A stretch of 32,798 nucleotides of DNA from Chloroflexaceae bacterium. Its GTDB lineage: Bacteria; Chloroflexota; Chloroflexia; Chloroflexales; Chloroflexaceae. Position 1 is the first letter of the stretch; each line of letters opens with the position of its first letter. Below are positions 17,167 through 23,639 of the stretch, piece after piece. The stretch spans positions 1 through 32,798 of the forward strand of contig JANQID010000015.1 in the NCBI GenBank assembly GCA_028282325.1. Reading direction: 5' to 3'. The position numbers and the translations under genes were made by a program. The notes under the pieces are model-generated. The model was not told the origin of the DNA and made no database searches. It saw only the letters and a list, made by a program, of their open reading frames with translations.

Positions 17167-17679
17167 TCATAGGTTGCCTGCATTCCGGCGCGATGCATAC
17201 ACCTTCACCACATCTGGCGAGGCGGCAAACGGTGCGGCAAGTTCAGTGATAGTGCGATTCAGCGTAGGATGGCGCAGATGCGGCGCAATTTCGGCCAGAG
17301 GCAGCAACACAAAGCCGCGCTCGGCGATGCGCGGATGCGGAATGCTCAGATCGGGCGTATCGATTGTCGCGTCACCGAACAACAGAATATCCAGATCGAT
17401 CAGGCGCGGACCGTAGCGCCGGGTCGGAACGCGCCCCATCGTTTGCTCAATATCCTTCAGGAAGCGCAAGAGCGCAACCGGCTCTAGCGCAGTTACACCT
17501 TCCAGCGCCATATTCAAAAATGACGGCTGGTTGGTGATGTACGCCGGCGCGGTTTCATAGACCGAGGAAAGGCGGACGACCCACACCTCCGTCGCAAGCC
17601 GCCGGATCGCCCGGTCGAGATTCGCCTGGCGTTCGCCCAGATTGGTTCCCAACGCCAGAAAGATTGTTGTTCCAGCCAT
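17167..17679 (-). CDS. folK: 2-amino-4-hydroxy-6-hydroxymethyldihydropteridine diphosphokinase
   Basis: HPPK of folate biosynthesis: transfers pyrophosphate from ATP to 6-hydroxymethyl-7,8-dihydropterin. Motifs present are FLALGTNLGERQANLDRA, the YET loop (SSVYETAPAY), FLNMALEGVT, and the signature RRYGPRLIDLDILLFG with its Mg-binding DxD (ATP and pterin site), followed by HPRIAERGFVLLPLAEIAP. An ATG 33 bases upstream would add eleven residues; the start given matches family proteins, although no clear ribosome binding site is seen for either. First gene of the minus-strand run 17679-13872 and divergent from the broken mobA. It would use the product proposed for the PTPS homologue at 5169-5666. 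Confidence 0.92.
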   Translation of the reverse strand: MAGTTIFLALGTNLGERQANLDRAIRRLATEVWVVRLSSVYETAPAYITNQPSFLNMALEGVTALEPVALLRFLKDIEQTMGRVPTRRYGPRLIDLDILLFGDATIDTPDLSIPHPRIAERGFVLLPLAEIAPHLRHPTLNRTITELAAPFAASPDVVKVYASRRNAGNL

Positions 17680-17767
17680 ATTGCTATCGCAAACAGTTGC
17701 CCATTGCTGCATACCGGCGCTATCATACCACCATTACGCGCGCACAGTTTCTACACGGGGGGCATCA

Positions 17768-18300
17768 ATGCAGCCAATCAGCGGAATCATCGTCGCCGGA
17801 GGTCGCAGCCGACGATTCGGCAGCGACAAGCGTGCTGCGTCTCTGGGGCGACCAAGGACTACCAAACGATGACACCCATGCCGCATGTCACCCTGAACGG
17901 AGCCGCAGGCAGCGTGAAGGGTCGCGGCGTTGGGGGAATCGGAGATTCTTCGCTGCGCTCAGAATGACATTATGCGGTGTCTCCCATATGGTTTGGTAGA
18001 CCGACGTTGCTGGAACATACGCTGGAGGTTATCGCGCCGCTCTGCACCGATGCGGATAACGCGCTGCGCATCGAGCCGCTGCATAGCATCTACGTGCGCA
18101 CGCTGCTGCCGTCGTTGCAGGCGGCGCTCGAACGCGGCGTGCGCCAGGCAACAGCGTTCCTCCGTTCGGCGAGAACGATCATCGTCGAACCGGCTAACAT
18201 TGCTCGCTATGATCCGCATGGTTATGCTTTCATCAACGTCAACACGCCGGACGATCTTGCGCTGGCGCGCCGCATTTTGGATGAGGAGGGGAAAAGGTAG
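17768..18300 (+). pseudogene. mobA: mobA remnant, split by a mobile repeat and internally deleted
   Basis: Molybdenum cofactor guanylyltransferase, which links GMP to molybdopterin. The N-terminal GTP-binding loop is intact (IIVAGGRSRRFGSDK, then AASLGRP, 17777-17856). The 139-bp element then interrupts the frame (17860-17998), and the gene resumes with GRPTLLEHTLEVIAPLC. It next jumps to RIEPLHSIYVRTLLPSLQAAL and finishes FINVNTPDDLALARRIL. Compared with MobA proteins, about 70 residues between VIAPLC and RIEPL are missing, including the acidic DMP motif. Thus at least two lesions exist, and the enzyme should be dead. The ATG is preceded by GGGG. Confidence 0.85.
17860..17998 (+). mobile_element. 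Dispersed 139-bp palindromic element, copy 2, inside mobA
   Basis: Begins TACCAAAC and ends GTTTGGTA, flanked by GAC on both sides (17857-17859 and 17999-18001), a possible 3-bp target duplication. Contains TGTCACCCTGAACGGAGC, and further on ATTCTTCGCTGCGCTCAGAA. Insertion within the coding sequence of mobA shows that this unit has moved. Confidence 0.88.
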
Positions 18301-18391
18301 AGCGAAGTTCTTTACGGGCTCCGGCGTCGGCGGGGTATCTCTTTATGAGCTGTATAGGCTTTACAGACGTATCGATGTTTTCTCGTTGGCC

Positions 18392-18650
18392 TCAGGCGTC
18401 TTCTGGTGAGAAACTGCGGACATGTTCCGGCTGGCAGCGCAGAACCTCTTTGACCAAGTAGTCCAGCACGAACCGGTGGCTGCCCGTGAACGATTGGATG
18501 AACCCGGCGAAGTCCGCCTGCCCCTGCATCGACAACGCCGCAGGTGCAAGCCCACGATCCAGCCCTCCGTGCGCCCCTCCAGAGCATCTGGCGCATCAAG
18601 CAGGCAATTAACTTGCGGTTCAGCAGAGCCTGCGCTTCATCGGTGGACAG
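18392..18650 (-). pseudogene. Fragment of a MalT-type LuxR regulator
   Basis: Three reading frames on the minus strand together spell pieces of the ATP-dependent MalT/LuxR family. LSTDEAQALLNR (18650 downward) is followed by DAPDALEGRTEGWIVGLHL. After a one-base loss come AALSMQGQADFAGFIQSF, then TGSHRFVLDYLVKEVLR and CQPEHVRSFSPEDA, ending in a stop at 18392. Only the segment after the ATPase core is left; the ATP-binding and DNA-binding domains are absent. It is decayed and not expected to make a functional protein. Confidence 0.75.
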
Positions 18651-18687
18651 ATTCGTACAACGTCTTCAAGAGCACCCTTATGAGACC

Positions 18688-18912
18688 TTATGCGAACTCA
18701 AACACCGGCGCTTGAACGTACCGAACCGGCTGGCGGTCTTCCCAGATAATGTGCTGCAACCGCTCAACTGTCTGCGGGGAGAAAAACTGCTCGCCTGTCT
18801 CCGAATTCACCCGCGCCGGCACGTGCTCAATGATGTAAAATTGGCCATCCTTCCACAAAGTATAGGTAACTTCCTGCTCCACAAGCTCTTCTTTTGGCAT
18901 CTTCATTGCCAT
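18688..18912 (-). CDS. YgiT-type antitoxin-like protein lacking the zinc-finger cysteines
   Basis: Short protein (about 74 residues) starting MAMKMPKEELVEQEVTYTLW. Its core, IEHVPARVNSETGEQFFSPQ followed by TVERLQHII, matches the YgiT/MqsA-like family, whose usual version has VPAxxCxxCGE. Here the two Cys positions are Asn and Thr. The start overlaps the end of the DUF4258 gene region: GGAGG within the last codons of that gene serves the ATG at 18912, three bases past its stop. Likely the antitoxin of a type II pair. A longer in-frame start at 18975 is less likely. Confidence 0.7.
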   Translation of the reverse strand: MAMKMPKEELVEQEVTYTLWKDGQFYIIEHVPARVNSETGEQFFSPQTVERLQHIIWEDRQPVRYVQAPVFEFA

Positions 18913-18913
18913 T

Positions 18914-19219
18914 TCATTTCCTCCGCATACGAAACTCTTTCCATGTATCGGGATCAGGCTCGTAGACCGTGACAATCTTGATTATCGGACGAGATGGATA
19001 ACTGCATTGAACGTGCAATGGCCTGCCATTTGGAGTGAAACCGAGTATCAGGCAACTTGACCCGTATTTGTCATGCGGATAATCTTCAATGACTTCTCCG
19101 ACATATATGGCTTGTCGGATCTCCCACACCCTGATTTTACGCAAAATGGATTGGTCGGCAGCATGTTTTGAGAACTCAAACTCATCTCGCACAAACTTTC
19201 GCCTGATTTCATCAATCAT
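18914..19219 (-). CDS. DUF4258 protein, probable toxin
   Basis: 101-residue protein with the DUF4258 pattern: FSKHAADQSILRKIRVWEIR near the start, then AIYVGEVIEDYP, LILGFTPNGRPLHVQCSY and the end IIKIVTVYEPDPDTWKEF. This family is usually the toxin partner next to a YgiT-like antitoxin, and resembles RelE/BrnT folds. The gene order here is toxin first, antitoxin second, with the two ORFs two bases apart. Preceded by an extended -10 box. Nuclease activity is inferred from family context only. Confidence 0.75.
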   Translation of the reverse strand: MIDEIRRKFVRDEFEFSKHAADQSILRKIRVWEIRQAIYVGEVIEDYPHDKYGSSCLILGFTPNGRPLHVQCSYPSRPIIKIVTVYEPDPDTWKEFRMRRK

Positions 19220-19231
19220 TGTCTTGTCCAG

Positions 19232-19240
19232 ATTATATCA
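19232..19240 (-). promoter_or_regulatory. Extended -10 promoter of the toxin-antitoxin pair
   Basis: Minus strand TGATATAAT, a TGn extended -10. The predicted start site is only a few bases before the toxin ATG (19219), so the leader would be very short. Two ACTGTG repeats lie just upstream and could be an operator for autoregulation (inference). Confidence 0.5.
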
Positions 19241-19476
19241 CAGTGCAAAACTGACCACAGTTTGTCGGAGATCTGAAAGCCCGTTGTTGTCTTATTTGTT
19301 TCGGGTACGCGCGTATTAGCGCTTCGCTAATATCTTGTTGCTCATATCCCATAGCCCAAGTTATGATGAGCCACTTGTTACTTTGTCGATTCAATTATTA
19401 AACTAACGCCCGCAAACCCTCATCCTAACCGCCTTCTGACACACCAGAAGCAGAATCTCGAACACCCCAGGACAGC

Positions 19477-19684
19477 TACCAAACGATCAAAGTTATGCCG
19501 CATGTCACCCTGAGCACCGATGGCCCGGCGGCGGGCCAATGGCGCCGGGAGAAGCTTGAACGCTACACGATAGCGTTCACGTTTCTGAGGAGCAAAGCGA
19601 AGGGGAAGGGTCGCGACCTTGGAGCCAGGGATTCTTCGCTGCGCTCAGAATGACCGCATGCGGCACATCCAATATTGTTTGGTA
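19477..19684 (+). mobile_element. Dispersed palindromic element, copy 3, enlarged to 208 bp
   Basis: Same TACCAAAC and GTTTGGTA ends as the others, with flanking GC on both sides. The middle is enlarged with extra small hairpins (GGCCCGGCGGCGGGCC around 19523, and GAACGCTA with TAGCGTTC around 19565). Shared submotifs are TGTCACCCTGAGC and ATTCTTCGCTGCGCTCAGAA. Confidence 0.82.
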
Positions 19685-19765
19685 GCTGCAGTACATCACA
19701 CGGAAATGCAGTTTATAAACCGCCGTGGATTCTTGCTGGGCATAGATACTCCGCAACAACAGTCC

Positions 19766-19774
19766 TGATATAAT
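19766..19774 (+). promoter_or_regulatory. Extended -10 promoter of the glycosyltransferase gene
   Basis: TGATATAAT, an extended -10, 49 bases upstream of the ATG at 19824. No matching -35 is apparent. Confidence 0.5.
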
Positions 19775-19823
19775 AGCCTGCGATCAGGCTCGCGTTTGCT
19801 AGCCGCACTGTCAGGAGACCGAT

Positions 19824-21818
19824 ATGCTTGATCTGTCGCCAGAAGCCACCGTCGACAACGAACCTTCAGATAAACGAGGCCGACGCTTCTTCTTCATTGT
19901 CCTGGCAGTTGTCGCAATTGCGCTCTTTGTGCGCCTGGTCCGTCTCGATGATCTGCAAGCCGAGATCTACGGCGATATTTCCATCGTCTGGGAATATCTG
20001 GATAGCATCCGCCAGGGCAACTGGCCGTCGTATTTCGTGCTCAGCTCAGGGCCGTTGTATCACTATCTAATCACACCGGTGATCGCCGCGACCGGGCTGA
20101 ATTATCTGGGCATCAAGCTGAGTTCCGTCATCGTCAGCCTCGGCGTGCTGGCCGCCGTCTTCGCGCTCGGACGTCAACTGATCGATGACGTCTTCGCGTT
20201 GATTGGCCTGTTCGTCGCCGGGGTCTCTTCCTGGTTGCTAATCTTCAGCCGGCTGGGCAATTCCCAAATCATCGTTCCTCTGCTCAGCACAACATCGCTC
20301 TGGCTGCTCGTGCGCTTTGTGCAGCATGGCAAACGACGCGATCTGTTCTTGTCCGCGGCCGTCGCCGCGATCGGGTTGTACGGCTATCCCCAGTCATTCA
20401 TCTTGCCGGGCGTCATCGGCGTCACCCTCGTCTGTCTGCGCCTGACCGGCTTGCAGGTGCGCTGGCGTGATGTCGGCATGTTCGCCCTGGTCAGCCTGGT
20501 TGTTGCGCTGCCGTTTGCCGCGATTGTTTTCAACGATCCGGCGAATTTCTTTACCGGCTACATTGGCGGCAAACTTGCTCCGGCGAGCGACACCGTCGGC
20601 AGTTTGCTGCAAAACCTCCGGCGCGTCGCGCTCTCGCTGCATATCAGCGGCGATACAACCTTTCGCAGCAACCCCTCAGGTATGCCACATCTTGACATTG
20701 TCAGCGGCGCGCTGTTTCTGCTCGGCGTCGTCTTCTGGCTGCGCCCGCAACGCTGGCGCTGGAGTCCGGCGCTCTTCCTGCCGCTCGCGCTTCAGCACAT
20801 CCCTTCAATGCTGGTATTGAGCACGCCTTCCGACGTACCCTCGGCCTCCCGCACGCTCGGCGCCGCACCTATGGCGTACCTGCTTGTCGCCAGCGGCATC
20901 TGGTGGCTGTTCAGCATGCTGCAAACGCGACGGCAGACAGGCGCGGTCATCGTGTTGGGCCTGTTAACGCTTATTCTGACACTGAATGCGCAACGCTACT
21001 TTCAGGATTACATCAGCGGCCTGCCATACGAGAACACCCCCGTCGCGCGCATTATTACGCAGTATGTCGATATGCTTCCCCCTGAGATGGAGGTCTACCT
21101 GATCAACTGTTGCTGGGCGCATAATATGCCCGAACCGAAGAGCATTCGTAATGCGATGGCGCGACCGGAGCGGTTTCACTATCACGATAAGTTGTCGCTC
21201 ACGTGTCAGGATCTGGCGACTTTCGTCGAACCATCCGTGCTGATCTGGAGCTTTCGCGAACCAACGCCGGATCCGAATCTGGAGCCGTGTATGAAATGGC
21301 TGCAACCGCAGCTCTATAGCAGTCGCTCCGGGCTGCCGGTCTTTCATGCCGCGTTTTTGCGGCGTGGCGCCAATGCCGCAGCGTTGGCCGCAACGTCGCC
21401 GGGAATGGATCAGCGCCGCGTTTCCATCGGCGACGAGATGGCGGAGGTGTATTACTCTAACCTTGATATTGGAGACATCACGGAGATTTTTGACGGCGAC
21501 CGCACAACGCTGATCCGGGGCGCTTCGGTCAACCCGCTGATCATCGAAGTGATATTCCCTACGGCACGGTCGCTCAGCCAGGTCACGCTTGATCTGGGCA
21601 CGATGCCGCGCTTCAAAGTAACCGTAGCGCTCCTGCACGACGGCGGCGGGCAGTCGCTGATCGCCCAGGAACACGCCTCGCCTGAACCCGACCCCCATGT
21701 GGTAATCCCCCTAACGAGCTCTGAGCCTGGCCGTATCATCCGGATCGAAATTCTCGATATTCGCCAGCCCCCCGCCGACGGCTGGCATATCCACGTCCGT
21801 GAGATATCATTTCAGTAA
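19824..21818 (+). CDS. GT-C-like membrane glycosyltransferase with C-terminal discoidin-like domain
   Basis: 664-residue protein. A cytoplasmic N-terminus and first transmembrane helix (about 22-42) are followed by an extracytoplasmic loop with acidic residues (LDDLQAEIYGDISIVWEYL), the place where family 39 enzymes carry their catalytic Asp. About ten further hydrophobic segments run to about residue 390. The whole resembles ArnT/PMT-type lipid-linked sugar transferases. The C-terminal 130 residues (DITEIFDGDRTTLIRGA onward to HIHVREISF) look like an F5/8 type C (discoidin) beta-sandwich, a carbohydrate-binding fold. AGGAG at 19813-19817 supports the start. Donor and acceptor are unknown. 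The classical DE pair is not obvious, so activity is unproven. Confidence 0.65.
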   Translation: MLDLSPEATVDNEPSDKRGRRFFFIVLAVVAIALFVRLVRLDDLQAEIYGDISIVWEYLDSIRQGNWPSYFVLSSGPLYHYLITPVIAATGLNYLGIKLSSVIVSLGVLAAVFALGRQLIDDVFALIGLFVAGVSSWLLIFSRLGNSQIIVPLLSTTSLWLLVRFVQHGKRRDLFLSAAVAAIGLYGYPQSFILPGVIGVTLVCLRLTGLQVRWRDVGMFALVSLVVALPFAAIVFNDPANFFTGYIGGKLAPASDTVGSLLQNLRRVALSLHISGDTTFRSNPSGMPHLDIVSGALFLLGVVFWLRPQRWRWSPALFLPLALQHIPSMLVLSTPSDVPSASRTLGAAPMAYLLVASGIWWLFSMLQTRRQTGAVIVLGLLTLILTLNAQRYFQDYISGLPYENTPVARIITQYVDMLPPEMEVYLINCCWAHNMPEPKSIRNAMARPERFHYHDKLSLTCQDLATFVEPSVLIWSFREPTPDPNLEPCMKWLQPQLYSSRSGLPVFHAAFLRRGANAAALAATSPGMDQRRVSIGDEMAEVYYSNLDIGDITEIFDGDRTTLIRGASVNPLIIEVIFPTARSLSQVTLDLGTMPRFKVTVALLHDGGGQSLIAQEHASPEPDPHVVIPLTSSEPGRIIRIEILDIRQPPADGWHIHVREISFQ

Positions 21819-22176
21819 TCTCTAGAGAACAAGTTTTGTGTTAATTTCCATTCTGCCAAAGGCGAATCCGGCATTACTAGGTATCGTACGACTTCTAACT
21901 GAATCTAACCACAACGACGATGCGTGCCAACCCTAATTGACGCGAATGACGCGGTCGCCCGCAAGCGAGGAGCTTCAGAGAGCCGCAGGCTCTCCGGATC
22001 TGCCGAAGGGAATCCGGCATTAATCGAGGACTGGCAGTCCTCCAGCCACTGTGACTATTTTCTCTCTGATAGTTCTATGAGCCGTTGTCTGTTTGTAATA
22101 CTGATCTGCTATAGTTCGTCAACATAACATATATTGTTATGCCATCGAAGCGCGTATCACTATCACGGAGCAGCTT
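21819..22176. other. Intergenic stretch with small hairpins and a direct repeat
   Basis: A roughly 23-base segment ending GGCATTA appears twice (21854-21876 and 22001-22022, imperfect). Two compact hairpins are GAGAGCC/GGCTCTC (21978-21994) and GAGGACTG/CAGTCCTC (22026-22042). An ATAACA/TGTTAT inverted repeat lies about 40-60 bases before the macro-domain gene. No coding region is supported. Confidence 0.6.
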
Positions 22177-22755
22177 ATGACAACCACCAGACGTTATCAC
22201 GCCGCAATTGCGGAACCATTCGTCGTTCAGATCGGCGCTGCTACGCTCGAACTCGTCGAAGGGGACATTGTAGTCCAGGAAGTTGACGCGGTGGTCAATG
22301 CAGCGAACGAACACCTTGCTCACGGCAGCGGGGTGTGCGGCGCTTTGCACAAAGCGTCCGGCGCTCGCGACTTAGAACACGCCTGCGCACAGCTCGGCCA
22401 CTGCCCGACCGGAGAGGCGCGACTGACGCCCGGCTTCAAATTGCCGGCCCGGTATATCATCCACGCCGTCGGCCCGCGTTATAATCGGCGCAACCCGACG
22501 CAATCCGCCAATCTGCTTGCCCGCGCCTATCGATCGAGTCTTGAATTGGCCAGCCAGAATAACGTGCATAGCGTCGCATTTCCGAGCTTAAGCACCGGCC
22601 TTTTTGGCTATCCGGTCAACACGGCGGCGCCGATTGCCTTGAGCACGGTGATCAAATACCTCAACGACTATCCCGAAGTCAAACACGTGCGTTTCGTGCT
22701 GCGTGAGGAGGCGTTCCCAGCGTATCGCGCTGCGTTGCGCAATCTGATGTCCTGA
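22177..22755 (+). CDS. Macro-domain protein (ADP-ribose or O-acetyl-ADP-ribose hydrolase-like)
   Basis: Single macro domain of 192 residues. Motifs: LVEGDIVVQEVDAVVNAANE (N-terminal phosphate/adenine-binding region), HGSGVCGALHKASG, ARYIIHAVGPRY, and SVAFPSLSTGLFGYPVNTAA (second ligand loop). In YmdB-type O-acetyl-ADP-ribose deacetylases the second motif is GGGVDGAIHRAAG; here the Asp is Cys, which removes a residue implicated in catalysis. It may therefore bind ADP-ribose without the usual hydrolysis. GGAG at 22167-22170 gives a good start. It is not obviously paired with neighbours. Family secure, activity uncertain. Confidence 0.88.
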   Translation: MTTTRRYHAAIAEPFVVQIGAATLELVEGDIVVQEVDAVVNAANEHLAHGSGVCGALHKASGARDLEHACAQLGHCPTGEARLTPGFKLPARYIIHAVGPRYNRRNPTQSANLLARAYRSSLELASQNNVHSVAFPSLSTGLFGYPVNTAAPIALSTVIKYLNDYPEVKHVRFVLREEAFPAYRAALRNLMS

Positions 22756-22944
22756 CGCCCGATGTTACACGTTTGAATGTATGCCCAGGCAACCCGGCGG
22801 ATGATTTCCTGCCGGGTCGTTTCTACGTTTCGATCCCTCGCCAATTCCTATGCTTCCCTGGATTCCCCTACGGGATGCGCATTGTCCACATAAAGTATGG
22901 ATGCGCTACAGTAACGGCCCATTTGCAGAAGAAAGGCGCACGGT

Positions 22945-23442
22945 ATGACACAAGCACATCTCGTGATTCGCCTGGCTACAGCCGCAGACGCACCGCGCCT
23001 GGAAACAATCCGCGCGGACGCCTTCGCGCCGGTGTTCGGATCGTTTCGGTCAATTCTCGGCGACGAACTCTACGAACTGGCCCAGGCCCGCGAGGACGAG
23101 GCTCAGGGTGCGCTTTTGGCCTCTATACTCGCACCGGAGTCCGGCTGGGAGGTCTATACCCTGGAGCAGGCGGGATCGATTGTCGGATTCGTTTCGCTCC
23201 AACTCAACCAGGACACGAAAGTGGGAGAGATTGGACTCAACGCCGTCCATCCAGACAACGCCGGCAGCGGTCTCGGAACCGCGATGTATGGATTCGCAGT
23301 CGCCCGGATGCAGGAAGCCGGGATGCGCGTCGCCACAGTCGCCACGGGCGGCGATCCAAGCCACGCGCCAGCGCGTCGCGCATACCAGAAAGCTGGATTT
23401 ACAGCGGAGATTCCCAGCGTTTGGATGTGCCGGATGCTTTGA
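22945..23442 (+). CDS. GNAT family N-acetyltransferase
   Basis: 165-residue GNAT fold. N-terminus VIRLATAADAPRLETIRADAF is typical. Motif A, which binds the acetyl-CoA pyrophosphate, is clear in GLNAVHPDNAGSGLGTAMYGFAV. ARRAYQKAGFTAEIPSVWMCRML is the usual C-terminal region with GF after the AxxxYxK pattern. The acceptor (an amine on a protein, antibiotic or metabolite) cannot be predicted. Start supported by AAGAAAGG nine bases upstream. Followed by a bidirectional hairpin region before the converging phoX gene. Confidence 0.82.
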   Translation: MTQAHLVIRLATAADAPRLETIRADAFAPVFGSFRSILGDELYELAQAREDEAQGALLASILAPESGWEVYTLEQAGSIVGFVSLQLNQDTKVGEIGLNAVHPDNAGSGLGTAMYGFAVARMQEAGMRVATVATGGDPSHAPARRAYQKAGFTAEIPSVWMCRML

Positions 23443-23485
23443 GCGCCGACGTTTGTGCGGAATAGGCGCCGCAGCAAGATAGTGT

Positions 23486-23525
23486 TGATCACAACGCCCT
23501 GTTCGCTGCCTGCTCGTTGTGATCA
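23486..23525. repeat. 11-bp inverted repeat after the GNAT gene
   Basis: Arms 23486-23496 (TGATCACAACG) and 23515-23525 are complementary, with an 18-base loop. It lies between two convergent genes and may act in transcript ending. Confidence 0.6.
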
Positions 23526-23556
23526 CTTCCGAGGGTTGGACGACAAATGTACTAGC

Positions 23557-23590
23557 CACAAAACGCACTGGAAACCCAGTGCGTTTTGTG
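23557..23590. terminator. Bidirectional terminator-like stem-loop between GNAT and phoX
   Basis: Arms 23557-23571 and 23576-23590, a perfect 15-bp stem around a four-base loop, with CAAAA and TTTTG tracts near the base of the stem. Placed between convergent genes ending at 23442 and 23640, it fits a shared terminator, though the T-run is short. Confidence 0.6.
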
Positions 23591-23639
23591 ACCCAAACGC
23601 TGATCGTATTGATCGCGTTACTTGCTCTTTTACACCTGC

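Larger units (their letters stand above)
19220..19823. other. Intergenic stretch between the TA pair and the glycosyltransferase
   Basis: Contains the TA promoter (19232-19240), copy 3 of the dispersed element (19477-19684) and the promoter of the glycosyltransferase (19766-19774). 19241-19476 shows no gene or repeat that I can support. Confidence 0.6.
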
